DNA from: CAWFXC01 sp963819735
GTDB taxonomy: Bacteria > Actinomycetota > Acidimicrobiia > IMCC26256 > DASPTH01
Direction: 5' to 3'
DNA length: 64,000 nucleotides
Assembly (NCBI GenBank): GCA_963819735.1
Contig: CAWFXC010000001.1
Coordinates: forward strand, 2,480,001 to 2,544,000
A program made the position numbers and the translations under genes. The notes under the pieces are model-generated. The model was not told the DNA's origin and ran no database searches. It worked only from the letters and a program-made list of their open reading frames with translations. Shown piece after piece: positions 37,947 to 47,120 of this stretch. Positions within the stretch are counted from its first letter, which is position 1. Each line of letters begins with the position of its first letter.

Positions 37947-38342
37947 GTGCCCGATCCCTTCCCGGTGCAGCTGGTCTCGCCCGAGCACATCCTGTTCGAC
38001 GGCGAGGCCGAGATGGTGGTCTGCCGCCCGATCGAGGGCTCGATCGCGTTCCTGAACGGCCACGTCCCCTACCTGGGCGCGCTGGCCGACGACGAGCTGC
38101 GCATCATCCTGCCCGGCAGCGGTGAGCAGGCGGCGGCGGTGCACGGCGGCTTCGTGCAGATGACGGGCGACCACCTCGTGGTGCTCTCCGACCTCGCCGA
38201 GCTCAAGGACGAGATCGACATACCGCGCGCCGAGATCGCCAAGCGCCGGGCCGAGGAGACCCTCACCCGCGAGCCCGAGAACGAGCACGCGCTGGCCGCG
38301 CTGGCCCGGGCCGAGACCCGCCTCAAAGTCGCAACCTCCTAA
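37947..38342 (+). CDS. atpC: F1Fo ATP synthase subunit epsilon
   Basis: The 131-residue subunit has the N-terminal beta sandwich (FPVQLVSPEHILFDGEAEMVVCRPIEG, VHGGFVQMTGDHLVVLSDLAE) and C-terminal helices (IPRAEIAKRRAEETL, ALAALARAETRLKV) that regulate ATPase activity. GTG start. It is the last atp gene. Confidence 0.96.
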   Translation: MPDPFPVQLVSPEHILFDGEAEMVVCRPIEGSIAFLNGHVPYLGALADDELRIILPGSGEQAAAVHGGFVQMTGDHLVVLSDLAELKDEIDIPRAEIAKRRAEETLTREPENEHALAALARAETRLKVATS

Positions 38343-38482
38343 TTCGCTCGCTCCTTCTCTTTGCGCTCGCTCACTGGGTGGTCGGCAGCCGCGATCCGAG
38401 GCTTGCCTCTACGGCCGTTCGCTCGCTGGCGAGCACCCTTCGCTCCGCTCCGGGTGCCGCTTCCGCCGGAGCGTGTTCGACC
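38343..38482. other. Intergenic region with GCTCGCTC-type repeats after the atp operon
   Basis: The region is rich in TTCGCTCGCT, GCGCTCGCTC and CTTCGCTCCGCTCCGG motifs; on the other strand these read GAGCGGAGCGAAGG and GCGAGCGAACGG, similar in style to the purine-rich stretch near 4212. No gene is apparent. It includes the hairpin at 38433-38457. Confidence 0.5.
38433..38457 (+). terminator. Hairpin GCACCC-N13-GGGTGC after atpC
   Basis: A perfect six-base stem with a 13-base loop lies about 90 bases past the atpC stop. It could contribute to ending the atp transcript, but it lacks a T-run. Confidence 0.35.
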
Positions 38483-38488
38483 TAGCCT
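38483..38488 (+). promoter_or_regulatory. -10 box TAGCCT, six bases before the gene at 38495
   Basis: TAGCCT is followed by GACCTG and ATG. There is no ribosome site; the transcript is probably leaderless. Confidence 0.5.
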
Positions 38489-38494
38489 GACCTG

Positions 38495-39409
38495 ATGCGG
38501 CGGCTGCTGGTCCTCGTGGTCGTCGCGTCTGCGTTGCTGGTGCCGGCCGCGTCGTCGGCTGCGCACGCGGCCGACGACGGCCCCTACCGCGGGCTCGGCA
38601 CGTGGGTCGATGTGTTCGACTACGCGCCGCGCGTGCAGACCAACGGGCGTACGCCGCCGGTGAGCGCGGCGTCGGTGGCCGACATGGCCCACCTCGGTGT
38701 GCGCACGCTCTATCTGCAGGTCGGTCGCAACGACGCCGATCCGGCGCGCACGTTGGTCGACGCGACGGAGGTACGGGCATTCGTGGGCGCGGCGCACCGC
38801 GCGGGTATGAAGGTGGTGGCGTGGTACCTCCCGTCACTCGACGACGTCGCCGCCGACTTCCGCCCGATCGTCGGGATCGACCGGCTGCGGGTGAACGGCC
38901 GGGGCTTCGACGGCATCGCGCTCGACATGGAAGGGACCGACGTCGCCGACGTGACCGTGCGCAACAACCGGCTGGTGCAGCTGACCAAGCGCGTGCGCAA
39001 GCTCGTCGGCGCCGACATGCCGCTCGGCGCGATCGTCTACCCGACCGTGCAACTGGAGCTGCTCAACCTCACGCTGTGGCCCGACTTCCCGTACCAACGA
39101 CTGGCCTCGTCGGTCGACGTGTGGCTGCCGATGGTGTACTTCACGTTCCGGTCGGTGGAGTCCGGATACCGCGACCCGCTGCAGTACACCGACGACAGCG
39201 TCACCGGGTTGCGCAACGATCTCGACGACCCGAATGCCCGGGTGCACGTGATCGGCGGCATCGCGGATCTCATGACCACCGACGACTACAAGGCATTCGT
39301 CCGGGCGGCGGCGAGCACGAAGGCGATCGGCTACTCGGTGTACGACTACAACACCACTCTGTCGAGCGCGTGGCCCTGGCTGCGGGCCGGCGACTCCGGT
39401 TCCGGGTAG
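38495..39409 (+). CDS. Secreted putative glycoside-hydrolase-like TIM-barrel protein
   Basis: The 304-residue protein starts with a clear signal peptide (MRRLLVLVVVASALLVPAASSAAHA). The mature part looks like a TIM barrel: GTWVDVFDYAP, MAHLGVRTLYLQVG, AHRAGMKVVAWYLPSL, GFDGIALDMEGTDVADV (a DxE pair suited to catalysis), LPLGAIVYPTVQ-like strand and SVDVWLPMVYFTF. The DUF4015/glycoside-hydrolase-type families have this outline. Substrate is unknown; a cell wall or exopolysaccharide sugar chain is plausible. It converges with glpX. Confidence 0.7.
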   Translation: MRRLLVLVVVASALLVPAASSAAHAADDGPYRGLGTWVDVFDYAPRVQTNGRTPPVSAASVADMAHLGVRTLYLQVGRNDADPARTLVDATEVRAFVGAAHRAGMKVVAWYLPSLDDVAADFRPIVGIDRLRVNGRGFDGIALDMEGTDVADVTVRNNRLVQLTKRVRKLVGADMPLGAIVYPTVQLELLNLTLWPDFPYQRLASSVDVWLPMVYFTFRSVESGYRDPLQYTDDSVTGLRNDLDDPNARVHVIGGIADLMTTDDYKAFVRAAASTKAIGYSVYDYNTTLSSAWPWLRAGDSGSG

Positions 39410-39430
39410 CGACCGCGCTCGGCGCCGCGC

Positions 39431-40425
39431 TCAGTCGAACTTGAGCGCGGAGTAGCTTCATGAGCTTCTGCCATTTGTGAATGGCGTCGATCGTGCGGAT
39501 CGTGCCCGACTTCGACCGCATCACCAACGACTGCGTACTCGCACCGTTGCCCCAGTAGCGCACGCCCTTGAGCAGGTCGCCGTCGGTGATGCCGGTGGCG
39601 CTGAAGAACACGTCTTCGCCCGACACGAGGTCTTCGGTGGTGAGCACGCGGTCGAGGTCGTAACCCGCGTCGAGCGCAGCGCTGGCGCTCTTCGTCGTTC
39701 CGCGCGTGGAGGCGACCCAGGATCTCGCCGCCCTGACACTTCAGCGCGGCGGCCGCGATCACGCCCTCGGGTGTGCCACCGATGCCGAAGAGGATGTCGG
39801 TTCCGCTCTCCGGCGTGGCCACCGAGATGGCGGCGGCGACGTCGCCGTCGGGGATCAGCTTGATGCGGGCCCCGGCCTCCCGGCACTTGCGGATGATGTC
39901 TTCGTGGCGGGGCCGGTCGAGGATCACCGCGGTGATGTCGTCGACGTCCTCGCCGAGGGCCTTGGCCACCGCCTTGAGGTTGGCCCGGACGGGCGCGTCG
40001 ATGTCGATGACGTCGGCGGCCGCCGCCCCGACCGCGATCTTGTCCATGTAGACGCACGGGCCGGGGTCGAACATGGTGCCCCGCTCGGACACCGCGATCA
40101 CCGCGATCGCGTTGTTGCGGCCGAGCGACGTGAGGGTGGTGCCGTCGATCGGGTCGACCGCGATGTCGCAGGCCGGGCCGCCGGCGCCGATCTCCTCGCC
40201 GTTGAACAGCATGGGCGCTTCGTCTTTCTCGCCCTCACCGATCACGACCACGCCGTCCATCGACACCGAGTTCAGGATGAGGCGCATGGCGTCGACCGCG
40301 GCGCCGTCGGCCCCGTTCTTGTCGCCGCGTCCCATCCAGCGTCCGGCCGCGAGCGCGGCCGCTTCGGTGACGCGGGCGAGCTCCATCGCCAGGTTGCGAT
40401 CCGGATTCTGGGGCTGGGTGTCCAT
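39431..40425 (-). CDS. glpX: Class II fructose-1,6-bisphosphatase; two frameshifts in this sequence
   Basis: The gluconeogenic phosphatase shows MGRGDKNGADGAAVDAMR, GEGEKDEAPMLFNGEEIG, the metal site CDIAVDPIDGTTL, DRPRHEDIIRKCREAGARIKLIPDGDVAAAI and FGIGGTPEGVIAAAALKCQGGEI. The frame breaks twice: one extra base at about 39688-39692 (RNDE then SASAALDAGYDLDRVLTTEDL) and one near 39455 (KLMK then YSALKFD and a stop at 39431-39433). Corrected length is about 330 residues. AGGAG precedes the ATG, and a TACGCT box (revcomp of 40464-40469) could be the -10. Confidence 0.92.
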
Positions 40426-40513
40426 CTTCGCTCCTGTGCGGACGGGCTCCGTTGTGCACGGGGAGCGTACCCGCAGTGGATGGGCGGTCACTCCGTGCGA
40501 GACTTCTCGACTG

Positions 40514-41176
40514 ATGGACGACGTGATGGACGACGCACTCAACGAGGCGGCGCGCGCCGCCGAGGGGTTCATGCCCGACGACGAGGGCCGGGCTCTGTAC
40601 GCCGCCGGCCTCGCCGCCGCACCGCGTGGGCCGTTGCTGGAGATCGGGACGTACTGCGGCAAGTCCGCCATCTACCTGGGGGCGGCGGCCCGCGCCGGCG
40701 CCTCGGTGCTCTTCACCGTCGATCACCACCGCGGCTCGGAGGAGAACCAGGCGGGGTGGGAACACCACGACGAGCGCCTGGTCGATCCCCGCACCGGGCG
40801 CATGGACACGCTCCCGTTCTTCCGCCGGACCATCGAGGCCGCCGGGCTCGAAGACGTCGTGATCGCGGTGATCGGCAGCTCGCCGACGGTCGCCGCGCAC
40901 TGGGCGACGCCGCTCGGGCTCGTGTTCATCGACGGTGGTCACGCGCTCGACGTCGCGCTCGCCGACTACGACGGCTGGGCCCATCATCTCGTCGCCGGTG
41001 GCCTCCTGGTGTTCCACGACGTGTTCGAGGACCCCGCCGACGGCGGTCAGGCGCCGTTCGAGGTGTGGACCCGCGCCGTGCGCTCCGGCCGTTTCGAGCC
41101 CGTCGCCACCACCGGCAGCCTCCGCGTGCTCCGCCGCGTCGCCGGAACCCAACCAGCGTCGCCAAAGGCCGTATAG
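40514..41176 (+). CDS. Class I SAM-dependent methyltransferase-like protein
   Basis: The 220-residue protein has a Rossmann-type core: PLLEIGTYCGKSAIYLGAAAR (SAM loop), VLFTVDHHRGSEEN, TPLGLVFIDGGHALDVALADYDGW and GGLLVFHDVFED. The DGGH/HD pattern resembles metal-dependent catechol- or sugar-type O-methyltransferases (Methyltransf_24). The substrate is unknown. The stop codon TAG lies inside the second 46-bp palindromic repeat. It is divergent from glpX. Confidence 0.82.
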   Translation: MDDVMDDALNEAARAAEGFMPDDEGRALYAAGLAAAPRGPLLEIGTYCGKSAIYLGAAARAGASVLFTVDHHRGSEENQAGWEHHDERLVDPRTGRMDTLPFFRRTIEAAGLEDVVIAVIGSSPTVAAHWATPLGLVFIDGGHALDVALADYDGWAHHLVAGGLLVFHDVFEDPADGGQAPFEVWTRAVRSGRFEPVATTGSLRVLRRVAGTQPASPKAV

Positions 41177-41196
41177 GGGCCTCGCCCGACGCAAGT
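41151..41196. repeat. 46-bp palindromic intergenic element, copy 2
   Basis: AACCAGCGTCG, 4 bases, AGGCC, 8 bases, GCCTC, 2 bases, CCGACGCAAGT: identical block structure and length to 7732-7777. GCGTCG pairs with CGACGC (41156-41161 with 41187-41192) and AGGCC with GGCCT. Between the arms only the unpaired bases differ. It again lies at the meeting point of two convergent genes, and here supplies the last codons and stop of the + strand gene. Confidence 0.8.
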
Positions 41197-41200
41197 TCGG

Positions 41201-42337
41201 TTAGGTGTCGCGGGTGGCGCGTTCGCGTTCGATCTCGACGCCGGCCGCCAGCAGCTCGTCGGCGTCGAGGCCCTCGGGGAGTCGTTCGCCGCGGAACAGT
41301 CCGGCGGTCGGGCCGGTGCCCGCGAGCGCGTTGGCCGCGAGCACGACCGCGGCGGAGTTCCAGGTGGGCTGCTCCTGCGGGTAGAGCTCGCCGTCGGCGG
41401 CGAACGCCTCACCCTCGAAGTTGGCGCCCGTCCAGTAGCCCCCGCCATCGGCGCGCAGGAACTGCACCGCCGCGAACAACCGGCGCGCGTCTTCGTGGCT
41501 GCCGATGGCGTCGAGTGCGATCACGAGCTCGCACGTCTCCGCCGCGGTGACCCACGGACGGTCGGACACGCAACGGATGCCGCGTCCTTCGACCACGAAC
41601 GTGTTCCACCGTGACGCGACGCGCGCGTCGGCCGGGTAACCGCGCAACACCCCACCGAGGATGGGGTAGTACCAGTCCATCGCCCAACGGTTCTTGTCGA
41701 GGAACACGTCGGGACGGTGCGCGATGGCGATGGCCAGCGCGCCGAGCGACAGCTCCCAGTCGGGCCGTTCGTGGCCGAGCCGCTCGGCGATGGCGATCGC
41801 ACACTTCAGGCTGTGGTGGATGCTCGACGACCCGGTGAGCAGCGCGCCGTCGTCGGGATCGTCGCCGCGCCACGCGATCTCGCCGGTCTCGCGTTGGAAG
41901 TCGAGCGCGTAGTCGATCGCCGCTTCGACCGTGGGCCACTGCGTGGCGAGGTACGCGGTGTCGCCGGTGATCAGGTAGTGGTGCCACGCGCCGGTGGCGA
42001 TGTAGCAGGTGACGTTGGTGTCGAGGGTGGGGTCTTCGATGTCGTCGCCCAGGTAGTAGGCGTGCCAGGCGCCGTCGGGCCGCTGCCGCTCGGCGAGCCA
42101 GTCGTAGGCGGCGCGGGCGGCTTCGGTGTGGCCGCCGAGATCGAGCGCCATCGCCGCCTCGACCAGGTTCCACGGGTCGGTGTGCCCGCCCGGTGTCCAC
42201 GGGATGTTGCCGTCGGGGAGCTGCACCGAGGCAATGGCCGCGATCGTCTGCGCGAGTTGATCGGCGCTGATGGTGCCGGGCACGTCGGGGAGCTCGGGCC
42301 CGTTCGGAAGGTCGGACTGGTGGGATGGTGCGCTCAT
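41201..42337 (-). CDS. Prenyltransferase/six-hairpin-like alpha-toroid protein
   Basis: The 378-residue soluble protein contains helical repeats of the QLPDGNIPW, AYDWLAERQRPDGAWHAYYLGD and IDYALDFQRETGEIAWRGDD kind, typical of alpha/alpha toroids in prenyltransferase/squalene-cyclase-like and glycoside hydrolase families. No DxDD cyclase motif is seen. It is the last gene of a coupled three-gene set (GT4, methyltransferase, this gene; ATGA overlap). A role in processing a glycoconjugate made by its neighbours is inferred; the actual reaction is unknown. Confidence 0.75.
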   Translation of the reverse strand: MSAPSHQSDLPNGPELPDVPGTISADQLAQTIAAIASVQLPDGNIPWTPGGHTDPWNLVEAAMALDLGGHTEAARAAYDWLAERQRPDGAWHAYYLGDDIEDPTLDTNVTCYIATGAWHHYLITGDTAYLATQWPTVEAAIDYALDFQRETGEIAWRGDDPDDGALLTGSSSIHHSLKCAIAIAERLGHERPDWELSLGALAIAIAHRPDVFLDKNRWAMDWYYPILGGVLRGYPADARVASRWNTFVVEGRGIRCVSDRPWVTAAETCELVIALDAIGSHEDARRLFAAVQFLRADGGGYWTGANFEGEAFAADGELYPQEQPTWNSAAVVLAANALAGTGPTAGLFRGERLPEGLDADELLAAGVEIERERATRDT

Positions 42338-43047
42338 CCGACCTTCTCCGTGTACACGATCAGGCTCTTGCCGAGGACGGGATTGAGCGCGCGGTCCAGC
42401 GCCTCGACCCATTTCGGCTGGTGCTCGATCTGGTACACGAGGAAGTCGTGGTACTTGCGCACCGGCCACGCGTTCGGGTTGTCGACGCCGACTGCGCACT
42501 TCAGCCACCAGTACGGCGAATGCAGCGCGTGCGCGTGATCGGTGCCCCGCATCAGGAGCCCGGCGCGCTCGAGCTTCGCTTCGAGCTCGTGCTGGTGGTA
42601 GATGCGGATGTGACCGCCCGGGGTGTCGTGGTAGTGGTGGTCGAGGGCCCAGCACACGCGTTCGGGGAAGCGCGTGGGCACGGTCACGGCGAGGCGACCA
42701 CCCGGCCGCAACACTCGCACCAGCTCCGAGATCGCGCGCTCGTCGGCCCAGAGGTGCTCGAGCACCTCCGACGCGATCACGCGGTCGAAGGTCGCGTCGG
42801 GGAACGGGAGCACGAGGGCGTCGCCGTTGACCTGACCGCCGGGGGGATCGGCGGGCAGCTCGCCCGCCGCGACCATGCCGCCGACCACCGCGCGCACGTC
42901 CTTGAGCTCGGCCGCGTCGTAGTCGAGGGCGACGACGGTGGCGCCGCGCCGCATCGCCGCGAACGCGTGGCGTCCGCCGCCGCAGCCCATGTCGAGGAGC
43001 CGGTGGCCCGGCCGGAGCTCGAAGCGGTCGAAGTCGACGGTGAGCAT
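42334..43047 (-). CDS. Class I SAM-dependent methyltransferase
   Basis: The 237-residue enzyme has RPGHRLLDMGCGGGRHAFAA (SAM loop), ATVVALDYD, NGDALVLPFPDATFDRVIASEVLEHL and LRPGGRLAVTVPTRFPE, all standard class I motifs of the Methyltransf_11 type. It overlaps both neighbours (TGATG with the GT4 gene, ATGA with the toroid gene), so the three proteins are made together. The acceptor is probably a sugar or lipid-linked glycan, by context. Confidence 0.88.
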   Translation of the reverse strand: MLTVDFDRFELRPGHRLLDMGCGGGRHAFAAMRRGATVVALDYDAAELKDVRAVVGGMVAAGELPADPPGGQVNGDALVLPFPDATFDRVIASEVLEHLWADERAISELVRVLRPGGRLAVTVPTRFPERVCWALDHHYHDTPGGHIRIYHQHELEAKLERAGLLMRGTDHAHALHSPYWWLKCAVGVDNPNAWPVRKYHDFLVYQIEHQPKWVEALDRALNPVLGKSLIVYTEKVG

Positions 43048-44330
43048 CAGGCGGCTCCTGCAGCAGTGCGTTCCTCGAGCAGCGCGCGGTAGTTCTCGAC
43101 CGTGCCGACGGCCGTGGCGCGCCACGTGAACTTGTCGAGCGCCCGGGCGCGGCCGGCCGCCCCGATGCGGGCGCGGAGGTCGGCGTCGCCGAGGGCGCGC
43201 AGCAGCACGGTGGCCAACGCCCCGGGATCGTTGGGCGGCACGAGCAGGCCGGTCTCGCCGTCGGTCCCGACGACCTCGGGCAGTGCCCCGCCCGTGGTGG
43301 CGACGAGCGGGACGCCGCAGGCCATCGCCTCGATGGCGGGGAGCGAGAAGCCCTCGTAGAGCGACGGCACCACCGCGACCTCGGCCTCGGCGTAGAGCTC
43401 GACGATGCGCTCGGTGGTGACGCCTGACACGAAGCGCACGACACCGGTGAGCCCGAGTCGGTCGATGAGCGCCGGGATCTTGCTCTTGCCCTTCGGCTTG
43501 CCGATGATCACGAGCTCGGCGTCGCTGCGCTCGGTGCGCACCTTGGCCAGCGCTTCGAGCAACGGCACGAGACCCTTCATCGGGACGTCGGAGCTCGTGG
43601 TGGTCATGAGCCGGCCGGGGACGCGCGCGACCTCGGGCATCGGGTGGAAGATCTCCGGATCGACGCCCACCGGCACGATGTGCAAACGATCGGCGCGCAC
43701 GCCCATCTGGGACACGATGTCGCGCTTGCTCGACTCCGACACCGTCACGACGCGCGGGATCTCGCGCGCCACGTTCATCTGCATGCCGAGGAAGCCGTAC
43801 CAGCGGCGCAACGTGAACCGGCGCCACGCGCTCGTCGCGTGCTCGAGGTCGAGATCGCGGTCGACGGTGATGGGGTGGTGCAACGTGGCCAGCACGGGCC
43901 AGCCGTCGTCCATCATGCCGATGATGCCGGAGCCCAGGCACTGGTTGTCGTGCACGATGTCGAAGTCGTTCCGGCGCGCCGCGAGCAGCCGGCGGGCGCG
44001 CAGGCTGAACGTGTACGGCTCCGGGAACCCGGCCGAGCACATCACCGCGAACTCGCGTACGTCGACGCTCGACTTGAACTCCCACGGCCACGGCACCCGG
44101 AACGGGTTCTCGGGCCGGTAGAGGTCGAGGCTCGGCACGCGTGTGAGCTGCCGCGGGTCGTCGAGCTCGGGGTAGGGCTGGCCGGAGAACACGGTGACCT
44201 GGTGTCCGAGCTCGGTCAGCTCCCGGGCGAGGTACCGCGTGTACACCCCCTGGCCGCCGCAGTGGGGGTTCCCCCGGTAGACGAGCCAGGCGATGCGGAG
44301 ACTGTCGGGGGGACTCGCGGGGGGCGGCAT
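43047..44330 (-). CDS. Glycosyltransferase family 4 (GT-B)
   Basis: The 427-residue protein has the acceptor-side loop AWLVYRGNPHCGGQGVYTRYLARELTELGHQVTVFSG and the donor-side VPVGVDPEIFHP, FVSGVTTERIVELYAEAEVAVVPSLYEGFSLPAIEAMACG with the EGFSLPAIEA retaining-GT4 motif. It probably uses a nucleotide sugar in the cytoplasm. First gene of the coupled three-gene set; about 140 bases separate it from the divergent S9 peptidase. Confidence 0.9.
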   Translation of the reverse strand: MPPPASPPDSLRIAWLVYRGNPHCGGQGVYTRYLARELTELGHQVTVFSGQPYPELDDPRQLTRVPSLDLYRPENPFRVPWPWEFKSSVDVREFAVMCSAGFPEPYTFSLRARRLLAARRNDFDIVHDNQCLGSGIIGMMDDGWPVLATLHHPITVDRDLDLEHATSAWRRFTLRRWYGFLGMQMNVAREIPRVVTVSESSKRDIVSQMGVRADRLHIVPVGVDPEIFHPMPEVARVPGRLMTTTSSDVPMKGLVPLLEALAKVRTERSDAELVIIGKPKGKSKIPALIDRLGLTGVVRFVSGVTTERIVELYAEAEVAVVPSLYEGFSLPAIEAMACGVPLVATTGGALPEVVGTDGETGLLVPPNDPGALATVLLRALGDADLRARIGAAGRARALDKFTWRATAVGTVENYRALLEERTAAGAA

Positions 44331-44457
44331 AAGTCGTCAAGTCTCGCAGACGACGTCCGATTCGGACGAAAGTGCAGGTGGCACGCCATGTAATCGCCCG
44401 GATTACCCGCCCGCACGCGGACGGGGGTCGGCGCGCTCGACCGACTCGCAGTTTCGT

Positions 44458-44463
44458 TACTCT
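44458..44463 (+). promoter_or_regulatory. -10 box TACTCT, six bases before the S9 peptidase gene
   Basis: TACTCT is followed by CCCCGC and ATG with no ribosome site, a leaderless layout. A weak -35 (TCGACC) lies about 15 bases upstream. Confidence 0.45.
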
Positions 44464-44469
44464 CCCCGC

Positions 44470-46293
44470 ATGGCACCGATCTCCGCGTCTGCGGTCGCGC
44501 GCTCGCGCACCCTCGGCGAGCCGCGATGGGCGCCCGGCGGCGAGCACCTGGCATGGCTCGATGCGTTCGGCGGACGCGTCGATCTCGTGGTCGCGCCGGC
44601 CGACGGTTCGGCCGCCCCGGTCACCATCACCGCGGCCGAACCGGTCACGCCGCTCGGCGCGTACGGAGGTGGCGGCTACTGCTGGGCGTCGGCCGACGAG
44701 CTCGTCTTCGCCGCCGCCGACGGTCGCCTCCTCGCGATCCCGGTGCACGGTGGCCCGGTGCGCACGCTTTCGCGCGAAGGGCGCGCCGCCGCCCCCGCGA
44801 TCGCGCCGGGCGGTGACCGCGTCGCGTTCGTGCTCGAACGCGACGACGCATGCGACATCGCGGTCGTACCCCTCGACGGATCGGCGTGGCCGCAGCGCGT
44901 GTCGCACGCGGGGTACGCCTGGGATCCCGCGTGGTCTCCCGACGGCGCGACCCTCGCGTGGCACGAATGGGATCTCGCGAACATGCCGTGGGACGGTTCG
45001 CGCATCGCGTTGTCGTACCGCGACGAACCCGCGCGCGTGATCGCGGGCGGCGACGGTGTCGCGACCGGTCAGCCGCGCTTCGCGCCCGACGGGCGCGCAC
45101 TCGCGTACGTGTCCGACGCAACCGGGTGGATGAACGTGTGGATGGCCGAGCCCGACGGCGGAGATCCCCACCCGCTGCTCGACGAGCAGTACGAGCACGC
45201 CGAACCATCGTGGGGGCCGGGGCAACGATCGTTCGCGTGGTCGCCCGATTCCGCCTCGCTGGTCCTGAACCGCAACGAGACCGGCTTCGGCCGCCTCGTG
45301 GTGGCCGCCACGTCCGGCGGCGCGGGCGCGGTGCGCGACCTGTCGCGCGGCTGGCACCACGGACTCGACTGGGGCGCCCGTGGCATCGCCTGCGTGCGTT
45401 CCGGGGGCCGGACCGCACCGCAGGTCACGGTGCTCGACCCGGCCGCCGGCGCTCGGCGGGCGGTCGCACGCGGCGCGGTCGGCGAGCTCGACGCCGCCGA
45501 CCTCCCGGAGCCCCGGCCGGTCACGTGGGACGCCGACGACGGCACCCCGGTGCACGGGTTGTTGTGGTTCCCGGAGACGGGCGGACCGGCGTCAGGCCCC
45601 TCGGGCCCACCCCTGCTGGTCGACGTCCACGGTGGCCCGACGGGCCAGAGCGTCGTGGACTGGGTGCCCCGCGTCCGCTTCTTCGTGTCGCGCGGGTGGG
45701 CGGTGCTGGCGCCGAACTACCGCGGCTCCACCGGGTACGGGCGCACCTATGAGCGTGCCCTCGGGGAGCGGTGGGGTGAGCTCGACGTCACCGACACCGT
45801 CGCCGGCATCCGCGCCGCCGGCCGCGACGGCTGGGCCGATGCCGGCCACGCGGCGGTGATGGGCGGCAGCGCCGGCGGATTCACCGCGTTGCTCGTCGGC
45901 GCGCAGACGCCGCCCGTCGTGCGCGCGGTCGTCAGCCTCTACGGCGTGACCGATCTGTTCGACCTCGCCGCCACCACGCACCGCTTCGAGTCGCGTTACC
46001 TCGATCGTCTCGTCGGCACCCTGCCCGAACACGCCGATCGTTACCGCGACCGATCGCCCGTCGCGCACGCCAACGACATCGGCGTTCCGGTGCTGGTCCT
46101 GCAAGGCGCGATCGACGCAGTGGTGCCGCCGGATCAGGCGAAGCTGATGGTCGACGCGATGCGCGCCGCCGGCGCGCCGGTCGAGCACCATGTCTACGAC
46201 GGCGAAGGCCACGGTTGGTCGCGCGCCGACACGATCGTCGATTCGTACGAACGCATCGACGCGTTCCTCACGCAATGGGTGCTCCGCCGATGA
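44470..46293 (+). CDS. S9-family prolyl oligopeptidase/acylaminoacyl peptidase
   Basis: The 607-residue protein has an N-terminal beta-propeller (repeated DPAWSPDGATLAWHE, QPRFAPDGRALAYVSD, SFAWSPDSASLVLN) and a C-terminal alpha/beta-hydrolase domain with oxyanion-side HGGPTGQ, nucleophile GGSAGG (about residue 470), the acid in LQGAIDAVVPP and the His in GEGHGW. There is no signal peptide, so it probably cleaves short peptides in the cytoplasm. Its stop overlaps the next hydrolase gene. Confidence 0.92.
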   Translation: MAPISASAVARSRTLGEPRWAPGGEHLAWLDAFGGRVDLVVAPADGSAAPVTITAAEPVTPLGAYGGGGYCWASADELVFAAADGRLLAIPVHGGPVRTLSREGRAAAPAIAPGGDRVAFVLERDDACDIAVVPLDGSAWPQRVSHAGYAWDPAWSPDGATLAWHEWDLANMPWDGSRIALSYRDEPARVIAGGDGVATGQPRFAPDGRALAYVSDATGWMNVWMAEPDGGDPHPLLDEQYEHAEPSWGPGQRSFAWSPDSASLVLNRNETGFGRLVVAATSGGAGAVRDLSRGWHHGLDWGARGIACVRSGGRTAPQVTVLDPAAGARRAVARGAVGELDAADLPEPRPVTWDADDGTPVHGLLWFPETGGPASGPSGPPLLVDVHGGPTGQSVVDWVPRVRFFVSRGWAVLAPNYRGSTGYGRTYERALGERWGELDVTDTVAGIRAAGRDGWADAGHAAVMGGSAGGFTALLVGAQTPPVVRAVVSLYGVTDLFDLAATTHRFESRYLDRLVGTLPEHADRYRDRSPVAHANDIGVPVLVLQGAIDAVVPPDQAKLMVDAMRAAGAPVEHHVYDGEGHGWSRADTIVDSYERIDAFLTQWVLRR

Positions 46294-47015
46294 CCGACAC
46301 ACCGACCAATGCCACACCGAAGACCGCCACGCCTGCGCCGACGCAACTCGTCACCGACTACGCGTGGCAGGGTCCGCGGCGCGGCGCCGACCGCGCGGTG
46401 CTGCTCGCGCACGGCGCGGGCTCCGACATGCACGGCGGCGCGTTGCTCGCGGTCGCCGACGCGCTCGCCCGTGGCGGCATCCCGTCGTTGCGCTTCAACT
46501 ACCCGTACCGCACCGCGGGGAAGAAGGCACCCGACCGGCCCAAGGTGCTCGAAGCCGCGACACGCGAAGCCGCGGCCGAGTTGGCGCGCCGGTCGCACCT
46601 CCCACCCGACCGGTTGGTGCTCGGCGGGCGTTCCATGGGCGGGCGCTACTGCTCGATGGTGGTCGGCGCCGCGGCCGATCCGGTCCCCGCGTTGGGCCTC
46701 CTGCTCCTCGGCTATCCGTTGCACGCGGCGGGGAAGCCCGACCAGCCCCGGATCGAGCACTTCCCGCGGATCCGCGTGCCGGTGCTCTTCGCCAGCGGCA
46801 CGCGCGACGCCCTGGCGGGGCGGGAGGCGCTCATCGAGAACGCCCGGCGGATCCGGGGGAAGGTCAGGTTCCACTGGCTCGAGACCGCCGACCACGGCTA
46901 CCGCCCGCTGAAGGCGAGCGGCCGTTCCACCGACGAAGTGCTCGCCGAGGTTGCCGACGTCGCGGTGGCCTGGGTGACGGCCCTGCCCGCCGCGGGGCCG
47001 CTCGAAGCGCTCTGA
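46290..47015 (+). CDS. Alpha/beta hydrolase (KANL3/Tex30-like, COG3571 type)
   Basis: The 241-residue protein has VLLAHGAGSDMHGG, LRFNYPYRTAGKKAPDR, nucleophile elbow LGGRSMGGRYCSM, LLLLGYPLHAAGKPDQPR, VLFASGTRDALAG and ETADHGYRPL. This set is typical of the small dienelactone-hydrolase-like family found in many bacteria; substrate unknown. Coupled to the S9 peptidase by an ATGA overlap. Confidence 0.82.
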   Translation: MTDTPTNATPKTATPAPTQLVTDYAWQGPRRGADRAVLLAHGAGSDMHGGALLAVADALARGGIPSLRFNYPYRTAGKKAPDRPKVLEAATREAAAELARRSHLPPDRLVLGGRSMGGRYCSMVVGAAADPVPALGLLLLGYPLHAAGKPDQPRIEHFPRIRVPVLFASGTRDALAGREALIENARRIRGKVRFHWLETADHGYRPLKASGRSTDEVLAEVADVAVAWVTALPAAGPLEAL

Positions 47016-47120
47016 CCTGCGGGTTCGCGCCCGGGCGGTCGCGATGGTTGACGGGGCCGCTCGTCTGTGCGCGAAATGGTGGACGCGCCGTCGAGGCGCC
47101 CCGGCCAGGGAGGTCCCCCC

